39,619 nt of DNA, taken from contig JAJTGH010000050.1 in the NCBI GenBank assembly GCA_021299555.1, forward strand, positions 1-39,619. Direction: 5' to 3'. Shown here one piece after another: positions 9,779-19,122 of this stretch. A program made the translations under genes and the position numbers. The first letter of the stretch is position 1. Every line of letters begins with the position of its first letter. The stretch is from Comamonadaceae bacterium. GTDB taxonomy: Bacteria > Pseudomonadota > Gammaproteobacteria > Burkholderiales > Burkholderiaceae_C. The notes under the pieces are model-generated. The model ran no database searches. It was given only the letters and a program-made list of their open reading frames with translations, and had not been told where the DNA came from.

Positions 9779-10825
9779 TCATTTGAGCCGGTCTGATTTC
9801 TGGAAGGACTTTTGCCGCTTGAACATACCCCGGCGGTAAAAGGGAAACAGCTGCAGATAGCCCATGGGCTCAAACAGCACAAAGGCCACCAGCACCGCGC
9901 CATAGACGACGGCCTTGAGTCCGGGTGCACTGCCCACCGCCTCAGGCAGGAAATCCTTGACCACCGCGATGGCTTGCGGCAGGCCGATCAGGAAGATCGC
10001 GCCCAGGAATACGCCGTGGATGAACCCCAGTCCGCCGATGACCACCATCAGCAGCAGATCGATCGACTGGATGATGTTGAATTGGTCCGGGGTGAGAAAC
10101 CGGATTTGGTGCGCATACAGCGCCCCGCCTATGCCGGCCAGGGCTGCTGAAATGGCAAAGCTCAGGGTCTTGTAGTAGGCCAGGTGTATGCCCATGCTCT
10201 GCGCTGAAATCTCCGAGTCGCGGATGGCCACGAACGCACGGCCGGTGGGCGATCGCAGCAGGTTCAGGCAGGCCAGCGTGGCCAGCACAGTGACCACCAA
10301 ACAGACAAAGTAGAACGAACTGCCGGTGTCGGCGGTCCAACCGAAGGCCTGGGGCGCGCCCACGGTCTTGCCGGTGTTGCCGCCGGTCACGCTGTCCCAG
10401 CGGGCAAAGATTTCTTCGACGATGAAGCCAAAGGACAGCGTGGCAATGCCCAGGTAAATGCCTTTGACGCGCAGGGCGGGCAAGCCCACCACAATCCCGA
10501 CGGCGGCCGACAGCAAGCCAGCGACCGCCATGGCCAGGGGAAAGGGCCAGCCCATTTGTGTGAGCACGGCCTGCGTGTAGGCGCCAACACCCAGAAAGGC
10601 CGCATGGCCGATGGAGAACAGTCCGGTAAAGCCGGCCAGCAGCATCAGACCCAGGCCGACCACCGAGTAAATCAGGATGAAGGTCAGTTGGGCCAGCAGG
10701 TATTCCGACAGCAGCCAAGGTGCGCCCAGCAGCAGCAGGCCGAGCAACCCGTACCAAAACCGGTGACCGCCATGTTTGGCCAGGCTCAGGTCTTGCTCGT
10801 AACTGGTCTTGAAGATAAAGCGCAT
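9779..10825 (-). CDS. livM: LivM-type branched-chain amino acid ABC permease
   Basis: Inner-membrane permease subunit, 348 aa, with about eight to ten hydrophobic segments. The family marker LAGFTGLFSIGHAAFLGVGA lies near residue 65-85 and the cytoplasmic coupling stretch SPTGRAFVAIRDSEISAQSM near residue 190-210, followed by GIGGALYAHQIRFLTPDQF. A charged tail (RRGMFKRQKSFQKSDRLK) ends the protein. The start overlaps the livH stop as TGATG, so the permease pair is translationally coupled. Confidence 0.93.
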   Translation of the reverse strand: MRFIFKTSYEQDLSLAKHGGHRFWYGLLGLLLLGAPWLLSEYLLAQLTFILIYSVVGLGLMLLAGFTGLFSIGHAAFLGVGAYTQAVLTQMGWPFPLAMAVAGLLSAAVGIVVGLPALRVKGIYLGIATLSFGFIVEEIFARWDSVTGGNTGKTVGAPQAFGWTADTGSSFYFVCLVVTVLATLACLNLLRSPTGRAFVAIRDSEISAQSMGIHLAYYKTLSFAISAALAGIGGALYAHQIRFLTPDQFNIIQSIDLLLMVVIGGLGFIHGVFLGAIFLIGLPQAIAVVKDFLPEAVGSAPGLKAVVYGAVLVAFVLFEPMGYLQLFPFYRRGMFKRQKSFQKSDRLK

Positions 10826-11700
10826 CAGACTTTCTTCCTCAAGCGTTCGCCAAACAGCCCATTGGGCTTGACCATGAGCATGATCAGCACCACCACGTAG
10901 GCGGCAATGTCCTTGAAGCCCTCGGGCAGATAAAAGCCCGACAGCGATTCAACCACCCCAATGATGATGCCCCCCACGATGGCGCCGGGCAGGCTGGTGA
11001 AGCCGCCCACCACGGCAGCCGGGAAGGCTTTGAGTCCGATGAATCCCATGTTGGCGTGCACGAAGGTGATGGGCGCCAACAGCAAGCCGGCAATGGCTGC
11101 GACCACGGCGGCCAATGCCCACACCAGCCCGTTGAGCCGCTTGACGGGGATGCCCATGTAGTAGGCGGCCAGCTGGTTCTGCGAGGACGCCTGCATGGCA
11201 ATGCCCAGCTTGGTGTAGCGAAAAAGGGCGAACAGGGCCGCGCAGAGCAAGGCGGTCAGCACCATGACGACCAGTTGCTCCATGGGGATGATCAGCCCGC
11301 CGGCTTGCCACAGCTGGTCTTTGTAGGGCACGGCCAGCACATGGGTGTCAGTCCCCATGCCAGGGATCATGGTGATCAGCCCGCGGGCCACATAGCCCAC
11401 GCCGATGGTGAGCATGACGATGGAAAAAGCCGGCTGGCCCAGAATGGGACGGATCAGGGCGCGTTCGACCAGCAGGCCAAACAGCGCCATGCCCGCGATG
11501 GCTGCGAGCACAGACAGCCAAAATCCAAAGCCCAGCACCGTCATGCAGACCAGGCCGCCAAAGGCGCCGAGCATCATGAGTTCGCCCTGTGCGAAGCTCA
11601 CGGTTTCGGTGGCTTTGTAGATGAGCACGAAGCCCAGGGCGATCAGTCCGTAGATGCACCCCAGGGCGATGCCGCTGATGACCAGCTGCGCGAATTGCAC
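10825..11700 (-). CDS. livH: LivH-type branched-chain amino acid ABC permease
   Basis: First gene of the transporter operon, 291 aa, a polytopic permease that forms the pore with LivM. It begins with the typical GIALGCIYGLIALGFVLIYKAT and contains VSFAQGELMMLGAFGG and, later, FPAAVVGGFTSLPGAIVGG. The start is GTG at 11700, with GGAG upstream. A possible promoter sits about 30 bp upstream. The operon order livH-livM-livG-livF-ligase-receptor differs from E. coli but is common in Burkholderiales. Confidence 0.93.
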   Translation of the reverse strand: MQFAQLVISGIALGCIYGLIALGFVLIYKATETVSFAQGELMMLGAFGGLVCMTVLGFGFWLSVLAAIAGMALFGLLVERALIRPILGQPAFSIVMLTIGVGYVARGLITMIPGMGTDTHVLAVPYKDQLWQAGGLIIPMEQLVVMVLTALLCAALFALFRYTKLGIAMQASSQNQLAAYYMGIPVKRLNGLVWALAAVVAAIAGLLLAPITFVHANMGFIGLKAFPAAVVGGFTSLPGAIVGGIIIGVVESLSGFYLPEGFKDIAAYVVVLIMLMVKPNGLFGERLRKKV

Positions 11701-11726
11701 GAATCAAGTCTCCGAGGAAAACCGGG

Positions 11727-11756
11727 TTTATATCCCTTGGGTCTGTGGCCTGTCTT
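11727..11756 (-). promoter_or_regulatory. Possible sigma70 promoter of the liv operon
   Basis: On the minus strand AAGACA (four of six matches to TTGACA) is followed after 18 bases by TATAAA (five of six matches to TATAAT), ending about 26 bases before the livH GTG. Seen in sequence; activity is inferred. The rest of 11701-11858 shows no other feature I can support. Confidence 0.35.
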
Positions 11757-11858
11757 TAGGGATTGATACGAACAGGGTAGACCCGGGCGAAAGATGCACG
11801 ATTTTTGACGATCTTGCGCGAATCTGTGATTCTTTGGTACCCGAATTTTTCAGCTTTT

Positions 11859-12710
11859 TCAGAACTCCAGACTGTCGATCAGACGGGTTTTGCCCAGCCG
11901 GGCCGCGCCCAGGGCCACCAGGGCTTGCCCGTGCAGGGCGCCTTCGGGCGCGAGCAGATCGCTGCGCCTGCGCACCGTCAGGTAGTCGGGCCGCCAGCCA
12001 CGCGCAGCCAATGCCTGCTGTGCCCTGGCCTCGATTTCAGGCAGCGCCCCGGCCTGCGCGGCCTGGGCAGCCGCAAGGCTCAGGCTGTGCAGTGCCTGGG
12101 ACAGGGCCACCGCCTCACGCCGCTCGGCTTCGCTGAGGTAGCTGTTGCGCGAAGACAGGGCCAGTCCGTCGGCAGCGCGCTGCGTTTTGCCGGTCACGAT
12201 TTCGATGGGCAAGGCAAACTGTCGGACCATGCGGCCGATCACCAGTTGCTGCTGGTAGTCCTTCATGCCAAACAGCGCGACCCCCTGCGCCCGGCCAGCG
12301 AAAACAGCCTGAAACAGCTTCATCACGACGGTGCATACACCGGTGAAAAACCCGGGACGAAAGTGGCCCTCCAAGATGTCACCCAGAGCCGGGTCGGGCT
12401 GGATTTTGAAGGTCTGTGGCTGCGGGTACATCTCGCGCTCGTTGGGTGCAAACAGCAGGTCGCAGCCGGCCGCAGACAGCTGATCGGCGTCCGCTTGCAG
12501 CGTGCGCGGGTAGCTGTCAAAGTCTTCGTGCGGTGCAAACTGCAAGCGGTTGACGAAAATGCTCGCGACGGTCATGTCACCGAGGTTTCGGGCTTGCCGG
12601 ACCAGCTCAATGTGGCCCGGGTGCAAATTGCCCATGGTCGGTACAAAGGCGGGGCGCTGGCTCGCTGAAAGGGCCGCGCGCAGTTCGGCGATGGTGTGAA
12701 CTGTCTTCAT
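11859..12710 (-). CDS. panC: Pantothenate synthetase (pantoate-beta-alanine ligase)
   Basis: Catalyses ATP-dependent joining of pantoate and beta-alanine to pantothenate, the last step of vitamin B5 synthesis. The protein is 283 aa, normal for the family. The N-terminal nucleotide-binding motif [14 protein letters not shown] holds the HxGH signature, [19 protein letters not shown] is the conserved substrate loop, and the KMSKS-like region appears around [13 protein letters not shown]. It follows panB with a gap of about 100 bp on the same strand, so both pantoate-branch enzymes are probably made together. Confidence 0.96.
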   Translation of the reverse strand: MKTVHTIAELRAALSASQRPAFVPTMGNLHPGHIELVRQARNLGDMTVASIFVNRLQFAPHEDFDSYPRTLQADADQLSAAGCDLLFAPNEREMYPQPQTFKIQPDPALGDILEGHFRPGFFTGVCTVVMKLFQAVFAGRAQGVALFGMKDYQQQLVIGRMVRQFALPIEIVTGKTQRAADGLALSSRNSYLSEAERREAVALSQALHSLSLAAAQAAQAGALPEIEARAQQALAARGWRPDYLTVRRRSDLLAPEGALHGQALVALGAARLGKTRLIDSLEF

Positions 12711-12812
12711 GTTGGTTGTGCTTGCTTGTTGCCCGCCCTAGGGGTCGAGCACCTGCCTGAAGGCCTGGCTCAATGGCTCTGGCCGAGCGAACTGTAACCG
12801 CAGCCGCAGCGC

Positions 12813-13694
12813 TCACCAGCCGTGGACATCATCAACGGGGAAGCTGCCCTCCTTGACAGCGCGCACATAGGCCCTCATGGCATCTCGCACATTGCCGGCG
12901 TCTTCCATGAAGTTGCGCACAAACTTCGGGTTCTTTCCCAGGTTGATGCCCAGCATGTCGTGCATTACCAGCACCTGACCGGCCGTGCCTTTGCCCGCTC
13001 CGATTCCGATGGTCGCGCAGCGTGTGAGCTCGCCCGTGAGTTCGGCCGACAGCCTGGCCGGCACCATCTCGAGCACCATCATGGCCGCGCCAGCGTCCTC
13101 GAGTTCGTGCGCATGGCGTTTGAGCAAGGTGCCTGCTTCGTCGCCCCTGCCCTGGACCCTGTAGCCACCCAGGGCGTGTACGGTTTGAGGCGTCAGCCCC
13201 AGGTGGGCGCACACGGGGATGCCGCGATCGACCAGAAAGCGCACCACCTCGGCCGTCCAGCCACCGCCTTCGAGCTTGACCATGTGGGCGCCCGCCTGCA
13301 TCAGCACCGCGGCGCTGCGCAGGGCCTGCTCGCGCGACTCGTGGTACGAGCCAAAAGGCAGATCGCCGATGACCCAGGCTGTGCCCTGCACACGGTGCAG
13401 GCCACGCACCACGCATTCTGTGTGGTAGCGCATGGTCTCCAGGGTCACGCCCACGGTGCTGCTCAGCCCCTGACAGACCATGCCCAGCGAATCGCCCACC
13501 AAGATCGTCTCGACGCCAGCGGCGTCTGCCACGGCCGAGAAGGTGGCGTCGTAGGCGGTGAGCATGACGATCTTTTCGCCGCTTTGGTGCATCTCGCGCA
13601 GGCGCGGCAGACTCACCGGACGGCGCGTCGCAGGGGCGCTGGCCGGCGGCAGCGTACCGTAGGGTGAAGCTGGATTGGACGAACTTGGGTTCAC
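12813..13694 (-). CDS. panB: 3-methyl-2-oxobutanoate hydroxymethyltransferase
   Basis: Makes ketopantoate from 2-oxoisovalerate and 5,10-methylene-tetrahydrofolate, the first committed step of pantothenate synthesis. It has 293 aa including about 25 extra N-terminal residues. Conserved stretches are [30 protein letters not shown] (metal-binding Asp), [11 protein letters not shown] and [10 protein letters not shown]. The start is GTG at 13694 since no ATG precedes the conserved [14 protein letters not shown]; the extreme N-terminus is therefore uncertain. A TATAAA box lies about 35 bp upstream. Confidence 0.95.
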   Translation of the reverse strand: MNPSSSNPASPYGTLPPASAPATRRPVSLPRLREMHQSGEKIVMLTAYDATFSAVADAAGVETILVGDSLGMVCQGLSSTVGVTLETMRYHTECVVRGLHRVQGTAWVIGDLPFGSYHESREQALRSAAVLMQAGAHMVKLEGGGWTAEVVRFLVDRGIPVCAHLGLTPQTVHALGGYRVQGRGDEAGTLLKRHAHELEDAGAAMMVLEMVPARLSAELTGELTRCATIGIGAGKGTAGQVLVMHDMLGINLGKNPKFVRNFMEDAGNVRDAMRAYVRAVKEGSFPVDDVHGW

Positions 13695-13728
13695 GCGGTC
13701 TCTTGGGTCAAAGCTTTGGGGACGGCCG

Positions 13729-13734
13729 TTTATA
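13729..13734 (-). promoter_or_regulatory. Possible -10 box upstream of panB
   Basis: TATAAA on the minus strand, preceded by TG, lies about 35 bases before the panB GTG. A TTGACC exists farther upstream, but the 21-base spacing is too long, so this would have to act without a good -35 element. Weak call. Confidence 0.25.
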
Positions 13735-13807
13735 CATGCAGGCGGCGGTCGGCGAGGTCAAAAAAGTGTCAACGGCCCTGACGCCAACCTGGGGTTGGGC
13801 ACTGCGC

Positions 13808-14728
13808 TCACGCGGGCGTATAGGCCAGCCGCACGTAGATGGGCGCAAAGGCTTCGGCCTGGGTCACATCGATCAGGCCTTCCTTGGACAGCTCAAGCAA
13901 TGCCACGAAGGTGACCACCAGCACCGGCATGCCACGCGAGACATCGAACAGGTTCTCGAACTCGACGAAGCGCCGGCCTTGCAGCGCGCGCAGCACGATG
14001 CTCATGTGCTCGCGCACGCTTAGTTGCTCTCGGCTGATCACGTGGTGTTGCACCAGCTTGGCCCGTTTGACGATATCGCGCCAGGCCTCTTGCAGGTCGA
14101 CCACACTCACATCGGGAAAGCGCGGCTGCAGGGCCTGCTCGACATAGACCTGGGCGCGCACGATGTCGCGGCCGAGCTGGGGCAGATCGCTCAGACGCTG
14201 GGCCGCCAGCTTCATCTGTTCGTACTCGAGCAGGCGGCGCACCAGCTCGGCGCGCGGGTCTTCGGGCTCTTGCCCCTCGGCCGTCTTTTTGGGCGGCAGG
14301 AGCATGCGCGATTTGATCTCGATGAGCATGGCAGCCATGAGCAAATATTCCGCCGCAAGCTCCAGATTGGTCGAGCGGATCTCCTCGACATAGCTTAAAT
14401 ACTGCCGTGTGACGGCAGCCATCGGGATGTCCAGGATGTTGAAGTTCTGCTTGCGGATCAGATAGAGCAGCAGGTCCAGCGGACCCTCAAAGGCTTCGAG
14501 AAAAACCTTCAGCGCGTCAGGCGGGATGTACAGGTCCTGCGGCAGGGCAAACAGCGGTTCTCCGTACAGGCGGGCCAGGGCCACCTGATCGACCACCTCG
14601 GGCATGGGCGGGATGACGGGCTCGTCGCTGTCCATGGCCGGTATGGGCAGGAGCATGGGCAAGTCGCTCTGGCCCCCGGGCATGCCTTCGGCCGGGATAG
14701 GAGAGCTTTCGGGCAGGTCGGCGTTCAA
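13808..14728 (-). CDS. scpA: Segregation and condensation protein A
   Basis: Kleisin subunit of the SMC-ScpAB condensin complex, which bridges the SMC heads during chromosome segregation. It is 306 aa. The kleisin N-terminal domain begins at about residue 70 with FEGPLDLLLYLIRKQNFNI and continues through LAAEYLLMAAMLIEIKSRML; the winged-helix C-terminus is near FVALLELSKEGLIDVTQ. The first 55 residues are Pro/Met-rich and poorly conserved. The ORF starts with TTG at 14728; ATG at 14683 is a reasonable alternative and would give 291 aa. No scpB is visible in the window. Confidence 0.9.
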   Translation of the reverse strand: MNADLPESSPIPAEGMPGGQSDLPMLLPIPAMDSDEPVIPPMPEVVDQVALARLYGEPLFALPQDLYIPPDALKVFLEAFEGPLDLLLYLIRKQNFNILDIPMAAVTRQYLSYVEEIRSTNLELAAEYLLMAAMLIEIKSRMLLPPKKTAEGQEPEDPRAELVRRLLEYEQMKLAAQRLSDLPQLGRDIVRAQVYVEQALQPRFPDVSVVDLQEAWRDIVKRAKLVQHHVISREQLSVREHMSIVLRALQGRRFVEFENLFDVSRGMPVLVVTFVALLELSKEGLIDVTQAEAFAPIYVRLAYTPA

Positions 14729-14799
14729 GGTGTGGTCAGGCCGCTGGACGGTGGCGTCCCTCGTGGCAGATTTGGGGGCTGTAGCGGACCGGCTCGGTG

Positions 14800-15018
14800 T
14801 CAGCGGCTGTTGGGGTGGCCGCTGGTCTGGTAGACGTAGGCTTTTTGGGCCACCCGCGCCTGCTGCATGTCCTGCTGCTCGCTGCGGTCAACCGGCTGCT
14901 CCCACCAGATCGATCGTCCCTGGCGTTGCCGAGCCTCTAAACCGGGTTTGCTGGCGCGCAGTTGCTCAATGAAATCGGTGATGCCGGAGGTGTAGTCTGG
15001 ACGGCGAAAAATGGGCAT
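14800..15018 (-). CDS. DUF3460 family protein
   Basis: Small soluble protein of 72 aa, matching the betaproteobacterial DUF3460 family as I recognise it (MPIFRRPDYTSGITDFIEQL at the start, then GRSIWWEQPVDRSEQ). Its function is unknown. It has no signal peptide or membrane segment. It lies between scpA and metG on the same strand, a position commonly seen for this family in Burkholderiales. Confidence 0.8.
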   Translation of the reverse strand: MPIFRRPDYTSGITDFIEQLRASKPGLEARQRQGRSIWWEQPVDRSEQQDMQQARVAQKAYVYQTSGHPNSR

Positions 15019-15137
15019 GGCGCTGGCTTCAGGTGGATGGAACGGCGCATTTTAGGCCCTGGCAGCCGGCAGCCCTCTGCCCCGCGGATGACCGGACCGG
15101 GCCCTGGCGGCGCAAACCCCGTGCGATGCACCAGCGC

Positions 15138-17183
15138 TCAGTGAATCCGCATGCCGGGCTGCGCCCCCGGCCAGGGCTCGAGCACATGAATGCCAGGCTG
15201 TGATTTTTCGTCCGCGTGGCTGGCGGCCAATACCATGCCCTCACTGATGCCAAACTTCATTTTTCGCGGCGCCAGGTTGGCCACCATCACGGTGAGCTTG
15301 CCGCGCAGGTCTTCGGGCTTGTACATGCTGGCGATGCCGGAAAATACATTGCGCAGGCGGCCTTCACCCACGTCCAGGCTCAAGCGCAGCAGCTTGGTCG
15401 AGCCTTCCACCGGTTCGCATTCAACGATTCTGGCGATGCGCAGGTCGATCTTGGCGAAGTCATCGATCGTGATGACCGGGGCGATTTCCTCGCCGCCGGG
15501 CAGCACCTTCTCGGGTTCGGGCGTGGCCGGTGGCTCAAAGAGGGCAGCCAGCTGCTCGGGTGTGACCCGCTGCATCAGGTGCTGGTAGGGCGTGATCGAT
15601 GTCACGTCCTGTCCATCGTCCCAGCGGCCAAGTTGGAGCCCGGTGAGCTTTTCGACGTCTTGCGCGAGCGATGGCAGCACCGGCGCGAGGTAGCGACTGA
15701 GTATCGCAAAGGCATTGATCAGCACCGAGCAGACCTGGTGGAGCTGGACATTGTTGGCCTCGTCCTTGGCCAGCTCCCAGGGCTTGTTCTGATCCACATA
15801 GGCATTGACCTGATCGGCCAGGGCCATGATTTCGCGGCTGGCTTTGCCGTATTCGCGGCTGTCGTAATGTTCGGCGATGCAAGCGCCCGCATCGCGCAGG
15901 GCCTGCAGCAATGCGGCGCCCTGCGGATCGAAGGCGTGCGTGAGCTGGCCGCCAAAGCGTTTGGTCAAAAAGCCGGCCGCCCGGCTGGCGATGTTGATGT
16001 ACTTGCCCACCAAGTCGCTGTTGACCCGCAGCATGAAGTCGTCGGCATTGAAGTCGACGTCTTCATTCTTGGCGTTGAGCTTGGCGGCCAGGTAATAGCG
16101 CAGCCACTCGGGGTTCATGCCCAGGCTCAGGTACTTGAGCGGATCGAGCCCCGTGCCGCGGCTCTTGCTCATCTTCTCGCCGTTGTTGACCGTCAGAAAC
16201 CCGTGCACGTACACCGCGTTGGGCACCTTGCGACCGCTGAAGTGCAGCATGGCCGGCCAGAACAGCGTGTGGAAGGTGATGATGTCTTTGCCGATGAAAT
16301 GGTATTGTTCGACGGCCGGATCGGCCATGAAGGCGTCGTAGTCGCGCCCGCTCTTGCCAAAATAGTTTTTCAATGAGGCCAGGTAGCCGATCGGTGCGTC
16401 CAGCCACACGTAAAAGTACTTGCCCGGCGCGTCCGGAATCTCGATGCCGAAGTAGGGTGCATCGCGCGAGATGTCCCAGTCGCCCATCTTAGGCTTGCCG
16501 TCTTCGCCTGGCGCGATCCACTCGCTGATCTTGTTGAGCACCTCCGGCTGCACGGCGCCGCTGGTCGTCCACTGTTTGAGGAACTCGATGCAGCGCGGGT
16601 CAGACAGCCTGAAGAAAAAATGCTCTGAGTTTTTCAGCACCGGCCTGGCGCCCGAGAGTGCCGAATACGGGGCTTTGAGCTCGGTTGGCGAATACACCGC
16701 ACCGCAACTCTCGCAGTTGTCGCCGTACTGGTCTTTGGCGCCGCATTTGGGGCACTCGCCCTTGATGAAGCGGTCGGGCAGGAACATGTTCTTCTCGGGA
16801 TCGAAGAACTGCTCGATGGTGCGCGTCTCAATCAGGCCGGCCTTTTTGAGGTCCAGGTAGACCTGCCCGGCCAATTCGTGGTTCTCCGCGCCATCTGTGG
16901 AGTGCCAGTTGTCAAAGGCAATGTGAAAGCCGTCCAGGTAGGGCTTGCGGCCGGCGGCGATGTCGGCCACAAATTGCTGCGGGGTCTTACCCGCTTTTTC
17001 AGCCGCGATCATGATGGGCGCCCCGTGCGCGTCATCGGCGCAGACGAAGTTCACCTCATGGCCACGCATGCGCTGATAGCGCACCCAGATGTCGGCCTGG
17101 ATGTACTCCATGATGTGGCCGATGTGGAACTTGCCGTTGGCATAGGGCAAGGCGGTGGTGACGAACAGGCGGCGCTGGGGCAT
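15138..17183 (-). CDS. metG: Methionyl-tRNA synthetase
   Basis: Class I aminoacyl-tRNA synthetase charging tRNA-Met, 681 aa, a full-length MetG1-type enzyme. The HIGH motif is at residues 20-23 (FHIGHIMEY), a zinc knuckle is formed by CPKC and CESC near 145-165, and the KMSKS loop is in [17 protein letters not shown]. The C-terminal tRNA-binding OB-fold (EMAP/Trbp111 type) begins at [21 protein letters not shown]. It is divergent from the formate dehydrogenase genes; the 168-bp gap presumably holds both promoters, but I see no strong consensus. Confidence 0.97.
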   Translation of the reverse strand: MPQRRLFVTTALPYANGKFHIGHIMEYIQADIWVRYQRMRGHEVNFVCADDAHGAPIMIAAEKAGKTPQQFVADIAAGRKPYLDGFHIAFDNWHSTDGAENHELAGQVYLDLKKAGLIETRTIEQFFDPEKNMFLPDRFIKGECPKCGAKDQYGDNCESCGAVYSPTELKAPYSALSGARPVLKNSEHFFFRLSDPRCIEFLKQWTTSGAVQPEVLNKISEWIAPGEDGKPKMGDWDISRDAPYFGIEIPDAPGKYFYVWLDAPIGYLASLKNYFGKSGRDYDAFMADPAVEQYHFIGKDIITFHTLFWPAMLHFSGRKVPNAVYVHGFLTVNNGEKMSKSRGTGLDPLKYLSLGMNPEWLRYYLAAKLNAKNEDVDFNADDFMLRVNSDLVGKYINIASRAAGFLTKRFGGQLTHAFDPQGAALLQALRDAGACIAEHYDSREYGKASREIMALADQVNAYVDQNKPWELAKDEANNVQLHQVCSVLINAFAILSRYLAPVLPSLAQDVEKLTGLQLGRWDDGQDVTSITPYQHLMQRVTPEQLAALFEPPATPEPEKVLPGGEEIAPVITIDDFAKIDLRIARIVECEPVEGSTKLLRLSLDVGEGRLRNVFSGIASMYKPEDLRGKLTVMVANLAPRKMKFGISEGMVLAASHADEKSQPGIHVLEPWPGAQPGMRIH

Positions 17184-17351
17184 GGCAGGTGCAGGCAGAA
17201 GGGGCTTGCTGCAGGCCCCAAGGGCCAGGTGCAGGCGAAGGACTGATTTTATGCGTCAGTCTGGCGCCGCATTACCATTGGTGCTTTGATCCGGCCCCAG
17301 TTCGTCCTCAGCCTGGGCCCACTGGCTTTGCTTGAACCACCAAACCTTGGC

Positions 17352-18047
17352 ATGTCCACCTCAGTTCCTCCACCGTCTGCGCCGACTCTGGCCACCGTGA
17401 GTCTGGAGAGCCTGCGGCGCACTGGCAAGCGCCATGCCCGCCTCAAAGGCCGCCAGAGCGATGACCTGTCTACGGATCAGGTGCGTGCGCTGCTTGGCCC
17501 TCGGCCTGAAGGTGGCCATCGACGTGACCTGCTCATCGAGTACCTGCATCTTTTGCAGGACGCCTACCTGGGTTTGCATGAGCGGCACCTGGTCGCACTG
17601 GCCTGCGAGATGAACATCCCCATGGCCGAGGTCCATGAGGTCGCGAGCTTTTATCACCACTTTGACCTCCTGCGCGAGGGCCAGGATGCGGCTGCGCTCA
17701 CGGTGCGCGTGTGCGATGGCCTGGCCTGTGAATTGCAGGGCGCGCAGCAGCTGCTGGACAAGCTGCCCGCGATATTGGGCGATGGCGTGCGGGTGATTGC
17801 AGCGCCGTGCATTGGCCGCTGCGAACAGGCGCCCGCGGTCGCCGTGCACCAGAGCGCGGTGGCCCAGGCGAGCCTGGAAAAAGTGGCCCAGCTTTGCGCC
17901 GGGGCGCCCGGCCGAGCTCGCGCTGCAAAGCATCACCAGCGGCACGCCTGCCAACCCGCCGGCGGCGGTGGACCTGCTGGCCTACCGTGCGCACGGCGGC
18001 TACGAACTGCTGCGTCGCATCGCCCAAGGCCGGTTGCCGGCCGATGA
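17352..18047 (+). CDS. fdsG: Formate dehydrogenase gamma part (FdsG/NuoE-like), probably 5' half of a frameshifted FdsG-FdsB fusion
   Basis: Thioredoxin-like [2Fe-2S] domain that passes electrons between the catalytic subunit and the flavin subunit of soluble NAD-linked formate dehydrogenase. The ATG at 17352 is preferred over the TTG at 17286. The helical NuoE N-domain includes MNIPMAEVHEVASFYHHFDL; the cluster ligands are CDGLAC and, later, CIGRC. The frame is sensible to about 17890, then runs into meaningless Ala/His-rich sequence up to a stop at 18047 while the FdsB domain continues in the next frame. A one-base insertion near the GGGG run around 17900 would explain this; corrected, the fused protein would be about 589 aa. 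Confidence 0.8.
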   Translation: MSTSVPPPSAPTLATVSLESLRRTGKRHARLKGRQSDDLSTDQVRALLGPRPEGGHRRDLLIEYLHLLQDAYLGLHERHLVALACEMNIPMAEVHEVASFYHHFDLLREGQDAAALTVRVCDGLACELQGAQQLLDKLPAILGDGVRVIAAPCIGRCEQAPAVAVHQSAVAQASLEKVAQLCAGAPGRARAAKHHQRHACQPAGGGGPAGLPCARRLRTAASHRPRPVAGR

Positions 18048-19122
18048 CGTGATCGCCGCCCTCGAAGACTCCGGTCTGCGTGGTTTGGGGGGTGCAGGCT
18101 TTCCGGCCGGGCGCAAGTGGCGCATCGTGCGCGAGCAAGCTGCGCCTCGCCTGCTTGCTGTCAATATTGACGAGGGCGAACCCGGCACCTTCAAGGACCG
18201 CACCTATTTGGAGCGCGACCCGCACCGCTTTCTCGAGGGCATGCTCATTGCCGCGCAGGTGGTGGGCGCTGAGGTCTGTTACATCTACTTGCGTGACGAA
18301 TACCACGACGCCCGGCGCCTGCTGGCCGCAGCGATTGCCCACTTGCAGGCCGATCCGCCTTGCTTGCTGCCGCGCATCGAATTGCGCCGAGGCGCGGGGG
18401 CTTACATCTGCGGCGAGGAATCTGCCATGATCGAAAGCATCGAGGGCAAGCGCGGTGAGCCTCGCATGCGGCCGCCCTACATTGCGCAGGTCGGTCTGTT
18501 TGGCCGGCCCACGCTCGAGCACAACTTTGAGACGCTGTATTGGGTGCGCAGCATCGTCGAGCGTGGGCCGCAGTGGTTCTCATCGTTCGGAGCCCACGGG
18601 CGCAAGGGCCTGCGCTCCTTCAGCGTCAGCGGTCGGGTTAAAAACCCCGGGGTCAAGCTTGCGCCGGCGGGCATCACCCTGCGCGAACTCGTGGCCGATT
18701 ACTGTGGCGGCATGGCCCCCGGTCACGAGTTGTATGCCTATTTGCCCGGTGGTGCATCGGGCGGCATCTTGCCAGCGACCATGGCCGACATTGCCCTGGA
18801 CTTTGACACCTTGCAGCCGCATGGCTGCTTCATCGGGTCGGCTGCGGTGATCGTGCTCAGCCAGCATGACCGGGCCCGCGACGCCGCACTGAACATGATG
18901 CGGTTTTTTGAGCACGAAAGCTGTGGGCAGTGCACACCCTGCCGGGTGGGTACTGCCAAGGCGGCTCAATTGATGGTCACGCCGGTGTGGGACGAGGACA
19001 CTTTGCGCGATCTCGCACAGGTCATGGAGGACGCCTCGATCTGCGGTCTGGGCCAGGCAGCGCCCAACCCGCTGCGCAGCGTGCTCACGCATTTTGCGCA
19101 TGAAGTCGGAGGTGGATCATGA
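17968..19122 (+). CDS. fdsB: Formate dehydrogenase beta part (FdsB/NuoF-like), probably 3' half of a frameshifted FdsG-FdsB fusion
   Basis: FMN- and NAD-binding subunit that reduces NAD+ with electrons from formate. Motifs are the FMN loop GLRGLGGAGFPAGRKW, NIDEGEPGTFKDR, the NADH/flavin region YICGEESAMIESIEGKRGEP and the [4Fe-4S] ligands in ESCGQCTPCRVG near the end. The coding frame is one base out of register with the FdsG part. The only plausible internal start before the domain is GTG at 17968, without a ribosome binding site and 80 bp inside the upstream frame; the coding signal itself begins near 17905. A single fused gene with a sequence error or mutation is more likely than two genes. 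The stop overlaps the fdsA start. Confidence 0.8.
   Translation: MDLLAYRAHGGYELLRRIAQGRLPADDVIAALEDSGLRGLGGAGFPAGRKWRIVREQAAPRLLAVNIDEGEPGTFKDRTYLERDPHRFLEGMLIAAQVVGAEVCYIYLRDEYHDARRLLAAAIAHLQADPPCLLPRIELRRGAGAYICGEESAMIESIEGKRGEPRMRPPYIAQVGLFGRPTLEHNFETLYWVRSIVERGPQWFSSFGAHGRKGLRSFSVSGRVKNPGVKLAPAGITLRELVADYCGGMAPGHELYAYLPGGASGGILPATMADIALDFDTLQPHGCFIGSAAVIVLSQHDRARDAALNMMRFFEHESCGQCTPCRVGTAKAAQLMVTPVWDEDTLRDLAQVMEDASICGLGQAAPNPLRSVLTHFAHEVGGGS

Noticed and set aside
12794-12799. Another GTAACC near the panB/panC gap
   Set aside because: Sixteen bases downstream there is CCAG, not CGAA. It serves as a useful negative control for the ECF motif.
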